From: Fusibacter_C sp942493125
GTDB lineage: Bacteria; Bacillota; Clostridia; Peptostreptococcales; Acidaminobacteraceae
Reading direction: 5' to 3'
Length of the DNA stretch: 64,000 nt
NCBI GenBank assembly: GCA_942493125.1
Contig: OW818667.1
Coordinates: 434,001 to 498,000 of the forward strand
In this document: positions 7,122 to 16,418 of the stretch, in pieces
How positions within the stretch are numbered: position 1 is the stretch's first letter
Layout of the letters: the number at the start of each line of letters is the position of its first letter
Position numbers and translations under genes: made by a program
Notes under the pieces: model-generated
Told to the model about the DNA's origin: nothing
The model's input: only the letters and a program-made list of their open reading frames with translations
The model's database searches: none

Positions 7122-8852
7122 ATGAAACGCCTAATTCTTTACTTAAAACCCTATATACCTAAGATGACCATCGGTCTTTTCATAAAATTTATCGGGACCA
7201 TCATGGACCTTTTAATTCCATGGATCTTGGCACATATGATCGATGCCGTTGTTCCGACAAAACGCATCCAAGATATCGTTTTATGGGGTGGCGCGATGAT
7301 TCTTTGCGCCACGGTTGCCGTCATTGCGAATATCGTTGCAAATCGCATGGCTAGTCGCGTTGCAGCGGAGACGACGCGGCGTATTAGACACGATCTCTTT
7401 TCCAAAATCACCTACTTATCCTGTGGGCAAATAGATACCTTTACGATACCATCCCTCGTATCGCGCTTGACTTCTGATACTTACCACGTGCATCACATGG
7501 TTGGCATGATGCAACGCCTGGGCGTACGAGCACCGATTTTATTACTCGGTGGCATACTCGTTACAATCTCTCTTGATCCTGCACTGTCACTGGTTTTAAT
7601 CGCCGTTCAGCCACTTATTTTTCTAACGGTCTACCTCGTCTCAAAGCGCGGTATCCCATTATATAATAAACTTCAGCAAGCGATCGATGACATGGTTCGG
7701 TCTATCCGTGAAAACATCACTGGTATTCGCATTATCAAAGCACTTTCTAAAACCGATTATGAGAAAAAACGGTTTTCTGACGTCAGCTATGAAGTGGTCA
7801 AACGTGAAAAACGCGTTGGAATGACGATGTCCATTACGAACCCTATGATGAACCTTTTCTTGAACGTGGGTTTGACGTTTGTCATATTGATTGGTGCCTA
7901 CCGTGTCAACGATGGGTTATCACAGCCTGGTGTCGTCATCGCCTTTTTGACTTATTTTACGATTATATTAAACGCAATGCTATCTATCAGTCGCATCTTT
8001 GTCCTCACATCTAAAGGACTCGCCTCTTTTGAACGTATCGCTGAGGTCATCGATGCACCTGAAGATCTTCATATTGAAGAAGAAACTGAGGTAGATGCAG
8101 GCTGCGTTGATGCTGATACACATATTTCATTTGATCATGTCACATTCTCTTACCACAAAAATCAAGCCAATCTCAGTGACATCTCTTTTAAGCTTAAACG
8201 CGGTGAAACGCTTGGCATTATTGGTCCTACTGGCAGTGGCAAATCAAGCATTATTAAACTTCTTCTCAGGTTTTATGACACGGATGAAGGTGCAATACGC
8301 ATCGGTGGCCGCAATGTCAAATCGATTCCAAGAGAAGAACTTCACAAGATGTTCGGCATCGTCTTTCAAAATGATATCCTATTTGCCGATACCATCGCTG
8401 AAAATATCGATTTTGGTCGAGGATTGCCCATCGAGAAAATCATGTTCTCCACGGATTTGGCGCAGGCAGGTGAATTTATTGAGTCGCTGTCTGAAGGCTG
8501 GAACCACAACCTAACTATAAAGGGTGCCAATTTAAGTGGCGGTCAAAAACAACGTATCCTCATCTCGCGTGCTTTGGCTGCTGACCCTCAAATATTGATC
8601 CTTGACGATTCATCCAGTGCCCTTGATTATCGCACAGACGCTAAACTAAGAAGCACCTTGAATCAACATTTTCAAGAAACGACGACGCTCATCATCGCAC
8701 AGCGTATCAGCTCCATCAAATATGCCGATCACATCATCGTACTTGAGGATGGCGCTATCATCGGTAGTGGCAATCATGAAACGCTTATGAAAACTTGTGA
8801 GAGCTATCAAGAGATCGCAAAATCCCAAATGGGAGGTGACGTCCATGAATAA
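7122..8852 (+). CDS. ABC exporter subunit 1 (degenerate-site Walker B Asp)
   Basis: The 576-residue half-transporter has six N-terminal membrane helices (ABC type IV exporter fold) and a C-terminal ATPase domain. Walker A GPTGSGKSS is near 367-375, signature LSGGQ near 470, and Walker B reads ILILDDSSSALD. The residue after the Walker B Asp is Asp, not the catalytic Glu. In heterodimeric exporters of the TM287/288 type such a subunit contributes the non-hydrolytic site. The ATG follows GAGGAG by five bases. The gene overlaps subunit 2 by eight bases, ensuring paired synthesis. The family exports drugs, lipids or peptides; the substrate is not evident. Confidence 0.92.
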   Translation: MKRLILYLKPYIPKMTIGLFIKFIGTIMDLLIPWILAHMIDAVVPTKRIQDIVLWGGAMILCATVAVIANIVANRMASRVAAETTRRIRHDLFSKITYLSCGQIDTFTIPSLVSRLTSDTYHVHHMVGMMQRLGVRAPILLLGGILVTISLDPALSLVLIAVQPLIFLTVYLVSKRGIPLYNKLQQAIDDMVRSIRENITGIRIIKALSKTDYEKKRFSDVSYEVVKREKRVGMTMSITNPMMNLFLNVGLTFVILIGAYRVNDGLSQPGVVIAFLTYFTIILNAMLSISRIFVLTSKGLASFERIAEVIDAPEDLHIEEETEVDAGCVDADTHISFDHVTFSYHKNQANLSDISFKLKRGETLGIIGPTGSGKSSIIKLLLRFYDTDEGAIRIGGRNVKSIPREELHKMFGIVFQNDILFADTIAENIDFGRGLPIEKIMFSTDLAQAGEFIESLSEGWNHNLTIKGANLSGGQKQRILISRALAADPQILILDDSSSALDYRTDAKLRSTLNQHFQETTTLIIAQRISSIKYADHIIVLEDGAIIGSGNHETLMKTCESYQEIAKSQMGGDVHE

Positions 8853-10635
8853 AGTTCAAAAACAGGGCGAGATCGGCCCTAAAAATCGAAAGAAAGTTCT
8901 CATGAGGTTGTGGCGTTATTTATATCAATATAAACTCTATCTAGCTGGAGCGATGCTACTTACTTTTAGTACCAATATACTCTCATTGATCGGTCCTTCT
9001 CTTGCAGGCTACGCAATCGATGCCTTTGGAACATCGAAAGGTCAAGTCGACTTCGACAAAGTTTTCTATTATATATTTTGGATGCTTGGCCTTTATCTGT
9101 TTTCATCAATTTTCGCCTATCTCCTAGCCATGCTCATGATTTCGCTCAGTCAAAAAGTTGTTTATAAAATGAGAAAGGATGTCTTTGAGCGACTTGCGGA
9201 TCTTCCCGTCGGTTATTTTGACCGCAATCAAACGGGTGACATCATCAGTCGTATCACGTATGACATCGACACCATCAACACATCGCTTTCAAACGATGTC
9301 ATCCAGATTTTTACGAGCATCATTACCGTCATTGGTTCTTTAGTAATGATGATTATTATATCCCCTTCTCTGGTTCTCGTTTTTGTAGTAACCATTCCGA
9401 TCTCCATTGTGTTGACGCGTTACATGACAGGTAAAACGCGTCCATTATTTAGAAAACGGTCCGCAAAACTCGGTGAGCTAAACGGTTTTGTGGAAGAGAT
9501 CATCTCAGGTCAAAAGGTCATCAAAGCTTATCATCAAGAAGATGTGATGATCGAGCGTTTCGATGAGAAAAATAACGAATCCGTGGAAGCCTTTTTTAAT
9601 GCGGAGTATTATAGCAGCATGGTCGGTCCATCCGTTAACTTCGTGAACAACCTTTCTCTTACTTTAGTCAGTGTTTTCGGTGCAATCTTGTACCTCTTAG
9701 GGAATTTATCGATCGGTAATGTATCGTCTTTCGTTCTTTACTCACGAAAATTTTCTGGTCCAATCAACGAACTGGCCAATATATCTAGTGAACTCCAATC
9801 CGCTCTTGCAGCTGCTGAGCGTGTATTTAGGGTCATCGACGAACCAACGGAACCTATAGATGACTCTGATGCCGTCGAATTGACAGAAATGGAAATAAAG
9901 GGCGACGTAGAGATGAAAGGCTTGAAATTTGGATATTCACCAGATAAAATCGTCATCAAAGATCTCAATTTATCCGCTAAAAGCGGCGACTTAGTTGCTA
10001 TCGTCGGACCGACTGGCGCAGGTAAAACGACACTAATCAATCTTCTCATGCGCTTTTATGACCCGCAAGGTGGCAGCATCACCATCGATGGCATCGATGT
10101 ATCTCACCTCACCCGAAAAAGCCTTAGAAAAGCATTTGCCATGGTCCTACAAGATACGTGGTTGTTTCAAGGGACAATCTTTGAAAATATCGCTTATGGC
10201 AAAAAGGATGCGACGCTCGAAGAAGTGGTCGAAGTCGCAAAAGCGGCTAAAATCCACACCTATATTATGCACCTTCCCAATGGCTATGATACCGTTCTAA
10301 ATGAAGATGGCATCAACATTTCTCAGGGGCAAAAACAACTTCTCACAATCGCCCGTGCCATGTTGCTCGATGCCAAGATGCTCATCTTGGATGAAGCCAC
10401 ATCAAACGTCGACACGCGTACTGAACTGCAAATTCAAGATGCGATGCGTCATTTGATGAAGGGAAAAACGTGCTTTGTCATTGCACACCGATTATCTACC
10501 ATTCAAAATGCAGATACAATCCTCGTCGTTGACGGTGGCAACATCGTTGAGCAAGGCACACACCAGGCACTTCTAGATAAAAAAGGTCTCTATGCAGAGA
10601 TGTACTATAGTCAGTTTCAGGATGCACTCAATTGA
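8845..10635 (+). CDS. ABC exporter subunit 2 (degenerate signature motif)
   Basis: The 596-residue half-transporter has six membrane helices and an ATPase domain. Walker A GPTGAGKTT lies near 388, Walker B MLILDEATSNVD near 514 keeps the catalytic Glu, and the signature motif is degenerate, ISQGQ in place of LSGGQ, near 491. This is the exact complement of subunit 1: the canonical site combines this Walker A/B with the LSGGQ of the partner. I chose ATG 8845, preceded by GGAGGTGACG; an in-frame ATG at 8797 lies inside the previous gene and has no ribosome binding site. A dispersed-repeat copy and then a terminator follow the stop codon directly. Confidence 0.92.
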   Translation: MNKVQKQGEIGPKNRKKVLMRLWRYLYQYKLYLAGAMLLTFSTNILSLIGPSLAGYAIDAFGTSKGQVDFDKVFYYIFWMLGLYLFSSIFAYLLAMLMISLSQKVVYKMRKDVFERLADLPVGYFDRNQTGDIISRITYDIDTINTSLSNDVIQIFTSIITVIGSLVMMIIISPSLVLVFVVTIPISIVLTRYMTGKTRPLFRKRSAKLGELNGFVEEIISGQKVIKAYHQEDVMIERFDEKNNESVEAFFNAEYYSSMVGPSVNFVNNLSLTLVSVFGAILYLLGNLSIGNVSSFVLYSRKFSGPINELANISSELQSALAAAERVFRVIDEPTEPIDDSDAVELTEMEIKGDVEMKGLKFGYSPDKIVIKDLNLSAKSGDLVAIVGPTGAGKTTLINLLMRFYDPQGGSITIDGIDVSHLTRKSLRKAFAMVLQDTWLFQGTIFENIAYGKKDATLEEVVEVAKAAKIHTYIMHLPNGYDTVLNEDGINISQGQKQLLTIARAMLLDAKMLILDEATSNVDTRTELQIQDAMRHLMKGKTCFVIAHRLSTIQNADTILVVDGGNIVEQGTHQALLDKKGLYAEMYYSQFQDALN

Positions 10636-10649
10636 GGAAATTGCATAAT
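10636..10649 (+). repeat. Dispersed repeat copy GGAAATTGCATAAT
   Basis: The copy starts at the base after the TGA stop of the exporter subunit gene and runs into the A-tract of the terminator. Its placement matches the copies at 3957-3971 and 37215-37232. Confidence 0.75.
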
Positions 10650-10650
10650 A

Positions 10651-10692
10651 AAAAAAAGCTTCAAGACAATGCTAAAGTCTTGAAGCTTTTAC
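10651..10692. terminator. Bidirectional terminator between the ABC exporter and the sensor kinase
   Basis: A perfect 12-bp stem (AAGCTTCAAGAC/GTCTTGAAGCTT) is flanked by As on the left and Ts on the right. It can serve both the exporter operon and the convergent two-component operon. Confidence 0.9.
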
Positions 10693-10741
10693 TTTGTTTA
10701 TGACAAAAATATTTATGACAAATTCATTTACATCATTTTAT

Positions 10742-12559
10742 TTATAGTGTTTTGCTGTCTATTTCATTAAACTGTAGCGTCACTTTGAAGAGGTCTCCGT
10801 CCACGTTCAGTAAAAACCTACCACCGCAAACCTGTGTAAAGCTTTCAGCGATAGATAATCCGAGGCCATTGCCCTCTGTCGTACGCGATGCGTCCCCTCT
10901 TGAAAAGCGTTGAAGAATCTCCTCGGCAGTAAAATCCATTTCATAGCCTGCGGTATTCTTTATGGATACATTGGCCTTTTGATGAATGCTTTCAAGGTCG
11001 ATAAAGACGCGCGTGCCTTGCATTGCGTATTTAAGTGCATTGTCGAACAAATTTTGGAAGACACGATACATTTTTTTACCGTCAGCCATGACGATCACAG
11101 GTAAATCAGGCAGCTTCACTTTAAACTGGAGTGAGGATTTTTCAATCTCATCGCCCATATCAGCCAATGTCTGCTCGATAAGTTTTTTAAGATCAATGGC
11201 TTCAAGTTCAAGCTGAATATCCCCTGAAGTGCTCTTCGCAAGATCAAAAAGATCGGAGACGATGTTTTTAAGGCGATTGGATTTATCAATAAGAATACTT
11301 ACATAATCTCTTGAAGTCTCTGTCAGAGTATCGTCCTTAGAAAGCAAGTCAGCATAACTGATGATCGAGGTAAGTGGTGTTTTTAAATCGTGTGAGACAT
11401 TTGTGACAAGCTGTATTTTCATGCGTTCAGCCTTCATCTGATCTTCGAGGCTGTCATTGAAACCTCGATCAATTGCCTCAAACGTTTTCTTGTTGCCTTT
11501 TACGTACCAATAGATGATAAAGATCTCCGCCAATGGTGGTAACAAAACAAGAGGCGGCACCAACATAAAAACGAACGTCATCAGCACCAAGATAAAACTC
11601 ATCAGGATAAAAGCAGCTTGTCTTTTAAAGAGCTGTTCCGTCAATTTGTTGCTTCTGAATGCTCTCCCATCGAAGATACTACGAAAGAAGTCATAGATGC
11701 CGAAGAAAAATTTATAGGTGATACTATTTCTCAACAGGGATTTTGCCTTAATACGTCTTACAAATGAAAGATAAGCAAAACCAGTGATGATGATAAATAT
11801 AAATGAAATCGTTCCAACAGCAATCATTGATAATGATATTCGACTTGACATGTATGATCTATAACTATAAAAGTCGTTCATTCCAACAACCCACAACGCA
11901 CCACAAGTCATATATAAGACTAGAAACAGATCCGATGGAATCTTGTCAATGGCATTCAGAACCAAAGGACCATTCTTATGTGTTCTGCCAATTGTTACTG
12001 TCAAATAGATGAGCAATATCAATGTCCCTATAACTATGCCTGCTAACATCCATGCCATTGGTACTGTTTTTGCACGCTCTTCATCCCATTTCTTCTGAGC
12101 ATTTTCTATATACTCCGGTGTGAATGCGATGTACCCTTCAGCATTGGCATCCAAATAAATTTGATAATACGGATAATTCTCGTTGTTATTATAACGCCAA
12201 CGGCTATCTTTAAGTGTAAAAAGTTCACCTTTGTAATTGTCAAAAAAAGAAAGATCTCCGGAATCTAAATTTGTATTTGCATTTATACCATCTGAATAGT
12301 AATAATAATAAATACTTCCAAAGGTATCATTTATGCCGACAATTGCATTTGATACCTCATAGATCGCTGACATTGCGTCACCTTCCAAAAAAGAAGGACT
12401 TTCTATATATTGTTCTGTCAATGCGGTTTCAAGATTTACATCTGAAACGTCGAGGTACTGTAGCTGTATAACTACTGTTGTCAATGCAATCGCGATCATT
12501 AAAAATGCAATCACCTTTACTATAACTGTGTAACTAATGCTTTTCAATTTTGTATCCAA
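10742..12559 (-). CDS. Membrane sensor histidine kinase
   Basis: The 605-residue protein has a first membrane helix near 13-30, an extracytoplasmic sensor region of about 130 residues rich in Tyr and Asn, and then several further membrane helices to about residue 355. The HisKA motif NVSHDLKTPLTSIISYADLL carries the phospho-acceptor His near 388. A HATPase domain with an N-box and GNGLGLSIAE (G2 box) occupies the C-terminus. Translation starts at TTG after a G-rich ribosome binding site and overlaps the response regulator by 26 bases. The stimulus is unknown; the extra central helices give an unusual architecture compared with two-helix VanS or PhoR proteins. Confidence 0.88.
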   Translation of the reverse strand: MDTKLKSISYTVIVKVIAFLMIAIALTTVVIQLQYLDVSDVNLETALTEQYIESPSFLEGDAMSAIYEVSNAIVGINDTFGSIYYYYYSDGINANTNLDSGDLSFFDNYKGELFTLKDSRWRYNNNENYPYYQIYLDANAEGYIAFTPEYIENAQKKWDEERAKTVPMAWMLAGIVIGTLILLIYLTVTIGRTHKNGPLVLNAIDKIPSDLFLVLYMTCGALWVVGMNDFYSYRSYMSSRISLSMIAVGTISFIFIIITGFAYLSFVRRIKAKSLLRNSITYKFFFGIYDFFRSIFDGRAFRSNKLTEQLFKRQAAFILMSFILVLMTFVFMLVPPLVLLPPLAEIFIIYWYVKGNKKTFEAIDRGFNDSLEDQMKAERMKIQLVTNVSHDLKTPLTSIISYADLLSKDDTLTETSRDYVSILIDKSNRLKNIVSDLFDLAKSTSGDIQLELEAIDLKKLIEQTLADMGDEIEKSSLQFKVKLPDLPVIVMADGKKMYRVFQNLFDNALKYAMQGTRVFIDLESIHQKANVSIKNTAGYEMDFTAEEILQRFSRGDASRTTEGNGLGLSIAESFTQVCGGRFLLNVDGDLFKVTLQFNEIDSKTL

Positions 12560-13235
12560 TGCCCCACACCACCTTCAAATAATTTGGCTCTTTAGGATTG
12601 ATTTCGATTTTTTCACGGATGCGTCTAATATGCACCATCACTGTGTTTTCCACAGCGTATGGCGCTTCATTCCAAACGCTTTCATAAATTTTATCCGCTG
12701 AGAAGACAATGCCGGCATTGCGCATTAAGAATTCCAATATTTTCAGTTCTTTTGCCGTCAGTTTGACAATTTCACCATCAACGGTTAGCTGCATCGCATC
12801 AAGGTCGAGCTTTAAACCGCCGTTTATCAGCGTGTTTTCCTTATTGATGTTCCCCATATCACCGAGCTGCAGATATCTTCTCAGTTGACTTTTCACGCGA
12901 GCCACAAGTTCTTGCGAACTAAATGGCTTTGTGACGTAATCATCAGCACCCATTGATAAGCCAAGTACTTTGTCGGAATCCTCTGATTTGGCGGATAGAA
13001 TGATTATTGGAATATTCCTTTGTTCACGCACCTTTAGTGTCGTTGACAAACCGTCCAGCTTCGGCATCATGACATCCAGCAATATGAGATGAACCGTCTC
13101 GTTCATGATTACATCAAGTGCTTCATAGCCATTATATGCCTTGATGACCTCATAACCTTCCAATGTAAGTAACCTTTCAATCGCCTTTGCTATTTCTAAA
13201 TCATCGTCTACTACTAGAATGCGTGCTTGTTCCAT
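12534..13235 (-). CDS. OmpR/PhoB-family response regulator
   Basis: The 233-residue protein has a receiver domain with an acidic VVDDD pocket, phosphorylatable Asp in LILLDVMMPKLDG (near 51) and KPF near 105. It continues into a winged-helix domain with KLTAKELKILEFL and a C-terminal VWGIGYKIE hairpin. The closest types are VanR/PhoP/ResD. I took the ATG at 13235, preceded by AAAGGA; the upstream ATG at 13259 has no ribosome binding site. It forms an overlapping pair with the sensor kinase. Direct repeats upstream (13271-13286) may be its own binding site. Confidence 0.88.
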   Translation of the reverse strand: MEQARILVVDDDLEIAKAIERLLTLEGYEVIKAYNGYEALDVIMNETVHLILLDVMMPKLDGLSTTLKVREQRNIPIIILSAKSEDSDKVLGLSMGADDYVTKPFSSQELVARVKSQLRRYLQLGDMGNINKENTLINGGLKLDLDAMQLTVDGEIVKLTAKELKILEFLMRNAGIVFSADKIYESVWNEAPYAVENTVMVHIRRIREKIEINPKEPNYLKVVWGIGYKIEKH

Positions 13236-13270
13236 CGAAAACCGTCCTTTCAAGTCCATATAGTTAATTT

Positions 13271-13286
13271 ATCTTAACCATCTTAA
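13271..13286. promoter_or_regulatory. Candidate response-regulator operator (direct repeat)
   Basis: ATCTTAA occurs twice with a 9-base period (13271-13277 and 13280-13286), between the response regulator start and the divergent aminotransferase promoter. OmpR-family regulators bind such short direct repeats. The link is inferred from position only. Confidence 0.35.
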
Positions 13287-13305
13287 ATGAAACTCTATGT
13301 AATTC

Positions 13306-13334
13306 TTACAACTTTCTTAATTTCAATATATAAT
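13306..13334 (+). promoter_or_regulatory. Sigma-A promoter of the MalY/PatB gene
   Basis: TTACAA (13306-13311), 17 bases and TATAAT (13329-13334). An inverted copy of the dispersed repeat (13345-13358) lies in the leader, just downstream of the -10. Confidence 0.75.
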
Positions 13335-13378
13335 ATAGTTAATCAAGCAATTTCCATAACTGTTTAAGGAGGCTATTC

Positions 13379-14569
13379 ATGTCGATTATAATCCATGACA
13401 ATACGTTCGATGTTTACGAAAAACGACGCAATACCGATTCAATTAAGTTTGATTTTTACAAAGAAATGGGCAAGCCTGATGGTTTGATTCCACTTTGGGT
13501 CGCTGACATGGACTTCATGTCTCCTCCAGAAGTAAGAGCTGCACTCATGACCAGAGTTCAACACGGCATTTATGGGTATAGTGACACCAATGAAGATTAT
13601 TTTGCCGCCTTAAAAAAATGGTTCTCTGAGGGCTTCAATTATCAAATTGAAAGCGAATGGATCATAGAAACACCTGGTATTGTATTCGCCCTTGCAACTG
13701 CAATCAAAGCGTTTACCGATAATGGTGATGCCATCATGATTCAACCACCTGTCTATCCCCCTTTTGCGGAGTGCATCTCTAAAAACGACAGGCGGATCGT
13801 ACAAAACCCTCTTAAATATGATGATGGCAACTATACAATCGACTTTTCAGATTTTGAGCACAAAATTCAAAATGAGAATGTAAAAATGTTCATTTTATGT
13901 AGCCCTCACAACCCCATTGGTCGCGTTTGGACACTTGACGAACTCCATAAAATGGCTGAAATTTGCTCAAAATATCACGTTTTGATACTTTCAGATGAAA
14001 TACATGCAGATTTTGTATACCCACCCCATAAGCATCACATTTTAGCTTCAATTGTGCCACAAATGCAGGACTACATCATCACATGTACATCGCCTTCTAA
14101 AACCTTTAACTTAGCAGGCCTTCAGATTTCAAATGTCTTTATTACAAGTCCCAAAATGAGAGCGCGTTTTGAAGCGGAACTGATGCGAACTGGCTTCCAT
14201 ACAGTTGGTATTATGGGTATCGTCGCCTGCAAAGCGGCATACACATATGGCAAACCATGGCTTAACGACCTGCTACTCTATTTCAGAGACAATATCGCAT
14301 TTGTTCGTTCGCAGCTCGAAGAAAGGTTGCCAAAGGTAAAAATTGCCGACACTCAGGGTACTTATCTACTTTGGCTCGATTTTAACGCGTATAATCTCAC
14401 GCAAGTCGAGCTTGATCGCATCATACAAGATAGCGCAAAACTATGGCTCAATTCCGGTACTGCGTTTGGTTATGGCGGCGAAGGGTTTGAGCGCCTTAAC
14501 GTTGCAACACATCGAAACATATTGGAACAAGCTGTCAACCAGCTAGTGGATGCATTTAAAGATTTATGA
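13379..14569 (+). CDS. MalY/PatB-family PLP-dependent cystathionine beta-lyase/aminotransferase
   Basis: The 396-residue fold-type I PLP enzyme has family hallmarks: PLWVADMDF near residues 38-46, CSPHNPIGRVW with the PLP-contacting Asn, LILSDEIHADF with the cofactor-pairing Asp, and SPSKTFNLAGLQ with the Schiff-base Lys near 240. MalY/PatB enzymes cleave the C-S bond of cystathionine or cystine, releasing ammonia, pyruvate and a thiol. TTAAGGAGG precedes the ATG. The gene is monocistronic with its own promoter and terminator. C-S lyase activity is the family expectation; an aminotransferase role cannot be excluded. Confidence 0.9.
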   Translation: MSIIIHDNTFDVYEKRRNTDSIKFDFYKEMGKPDGLIPLWVADMDFMSPPEVRAALMTRVQHGIYGYSDTNEDYFAALKKWFSEGFNYQIESEWIIETPGIVFALATAIKAFTDNGDAIMIQPPVYPPFAECISKNDRRIVQNPLKYDDGNYTIDFSDFEHKIQNENVKMFILCSPHNPIGRVWTLDELHKMAEICSKYHVLILSDEIHADFVYPPHKHHILASIVPQMQDYIITCTSPSKTFNLAGLQISNVFITSPKMRARFEAELMRTGFHTVGIMGIVACKAAYTYGKPWLNDLLLYFRDNIAFVRSQLEERLPKVKIADTQGTYLLWLDFNAYNLTQVELDRIIQDSAKLWLNSGTAFGYGGEGFERLNVATHRNILEQAVNQLVDAFKDL

Positions 14570-14615
14570 TTGTCAATCTATGATTATCAATCTATAAGTA
14601 TATAAATTTCATATA

Positions 14616-14645
14616 AAAAGCCGATTAACTTATCGGCTTTTCTTT
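14616..14645 (+). terminator. Terminator of the MalY/PatB gene
   Basis: Stem GCCGAT/ATCGGC with a six-base loop, preceded by As and followed by TTTTCTTTATTT. Confidence 0.85.
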
Positions 14646-14667
14646 ATTTCTATCTTTATCTTTATCT

Positions 14668-14970
14668 TTATCTTTTTCCTTTGCCCTTTGAAGTTGAAGG
14701 TTTGCCCTTTGAAGTTGAATGCCCATTATTTGAACTTGAGCGGTTCGTCATATAGTAGTTTAATACAAATCCCAAAATCAAAGCAATCACAAAAGCTGGC
14801 ACAATATTTAAGATAAAACCATCAAGATAATATGACGCAAACTTATCCAAAATCGTTGCATCAGGTGCCCATTCCGTTCTAACAAACATAGCTTGTCTTA
14901 TATAGCCGACGATCAGATACACTACCAATAATATACTCCAAAAAGACCTGACAATCATCTTTTGACTCAT
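14668..14970 (-). CDS. Small two-helix membrane protein, function unknown
   Basis: I do not recognise this 100-residue protein. It has two membrane helices (about 9-28 and 51-71) joined by a short polar loop with several aromatic residues. The C-terminal tail from about 75 is polar and basic and contains two copies of STSKGK, ending in a lysine/arginine cluster. TAGGAGG lies seven bases before the ATG, so it is very probably translated. The stop codon lies in an A/T-rich microsatellite (TCTTTA units, 14650-14675). No neighbour hints at a role. Confidence 0.65.
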   Translation of the reverse strand: MSQKMIVRSFWSILLVVYLIVGYIRQAMFVRTEWAPDATILDKFASYYLDGFILNIVPAFVIALILGFVLNYYMTNRSSSNNGHSTSKGKPSTSKGKGKR

Positions 14971-15150
14971 ATATGCCTCCTATTTTACGCGTTATCATCA
15001 TGATAGCATAAACAAGCAAAATAATTAAAGGTATTTTGCATGGTTTAGCGAATTCTTATTCATGTGAGAAATATCATCAAATTGAAATGATGCAATTTCT
15101 TCAACTTTATGGATTTGAAAAGAATCGAAAATAAATATTACGGAGGGACT

Positions 15151-16338
15151 ATGAAGTTAGATGTCAAAAAGACCTTTCTGCTCGGACTTGGGTTTTTCGC
15201 AGTCAGTCTTGTCTGGCCACTTTACAACGTTTATGTGCCAATTTTTTTAAGAGATTTTTTAGACAGTCAATTTCAAATCAATGCCGTCATGACACTCGAC
15301 AACATACTTGCCGTAAGCATGATTCCATTTATAGCATCTCTAAGCGACCGAACGCATACTCGCTTTGGTAGACGGATGCCTTTTTTGATGGTCGGCATCC
15401 CTCTTGCAGCGATTGCTTTTATATTGCTTCCAAACTACACAAGCTTTTTTACTTTTATCCTTATAATCACTGTTCTTAACTTTTCCATGGCGATCTTTAG
15501 AGCCCCTACAGTCGCTTTAATGCCAGACATCACGCCTGCACCACTTAGAAGCAAAGCAAACGGCATCATCAATTTTATGGGCGGTCTTGCTTCCGTATTT
15601 GTATTGATTGGTGGTTCAATGCTCTACAAAATCAATCACAATTACCCTTTCATTTTTACTGCGATTATGATGTTCTTTGCCCTATTTATGCTCATGAAGT
15701 TTATCAAAGAGCCACAAATTGGCGAAAATGCTGCTGAAAAACGCATCAGTATCAGAGCTTCTATCAAGGAAATTTGGACTGATCAAGATCGCACGACGCT
15801 CTTTATATTATTTGCCATCTTCTTTTGGTTCGTTGGTTACCAAGGTGTAGAAGCGACATTCAGCAACTATTGCGTGCAGTTTCTAGGTCTTGAAGTTTCA
15901 GACGCCTCACTTATTTTAGGGTTCTTTGCTTTATCATTCTTGGTTTTCTCGATACCAGCAGGTTTTATTGGTGCAAAATTCGGCAAGAGAAAAACGATAC
16001 TCGTTGGCCTAGCTGGTGATGCATGCATCTTTATTTTATTGTCACTGATTGGTACCGTGATTCCATTTAACCAAGTTTTGATGATGGTCCTTATGCTCAT
16101 CGGTGGTTTTTTCTGGGCACTGATCAACATCAACTCATACCCTATGGTCGTCGAACGAACAAGCGAAGCGAAGATTGGGACCTTTACTGGATTATATTAC
16201 TTTTCTTCTTCTCTTGCTGCCATCTCAGGGCCACTGATTCTAGGCGGCATCATAGATATCACAAGCTTTGTGGCAACATTCTTATTTACAGCTTCGTCCT
16301 ATGTCGTTGCGTTTTTATTCATCTCAAAGACGAAATAA
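15151..16338 (+). CDS. MFS transporter, GPH/SLC45-like
   Basis: The 395-residue protein has twelve predicted membrane helices. The loop between helices 2 and 3 reads SDRTHTRFGRRMPF, the MFS A-motif in the form typical of glycoside-pentoside-hexuronide and SLC45 sugar symporters. The second half carries a parallel GAKFGKRKTI loop. A cation-coupled sugar or related substrate is the family expectation. I chose ATG 15151, preceded by GGAGGGACT; an in-frame ATG at 15109 lacks a ribosome binding site. The gene stands alone, so the substrate is not indicated by context. Confidence 0.85.
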   Translation: MKLDVKKTFLLGLGFFAVSLVWPLYNVYVPIFLRDFLDSQFQINAVMTLDNILAVSMIPFIASLSDRTHTRFGRRMPFLMVGIPLAAIAFILLPNYTSFFTFILIITVLNFSMAIFRAPTVALMPDITPAPLRSKANGIINFMGGLASVFVLIGGSMLYKINHNYPFIFTAIMMFFALFMLMKFIKEPQIGENAAEKRISIRASIKEIWTDQDRTTLFILFAIFFWFVGYQGVEATFSNYCVQFLGLEVSDASLILGFFALSFLVFSIPAGFIGAKFGKRKTILVGLAGDACIFILLSLIGTVIPFNQVLMMVLMLIGGFFWALININSYPMVVERTSEAKIGTFTGLYYFSSSLAAISGPLILGGIIDITSFVATFLFTASSYVVAFLFISKTK

Positions 16339-16418
16339 TCTATCATTTCTTGGACCTTCGAACGTGTTAAAAAGCCATTTTGGGGTATAATGCACGTAAT
16401 TACTATTAAGGAGGGTAT

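Noticed and set aside
14650..14675. TCTTTA microsatellite as a possible regulatory element
   Set aside because: It lies at the 3' end of the small membrane protein gene and just after a terminator; simple sequence slippage explains it.
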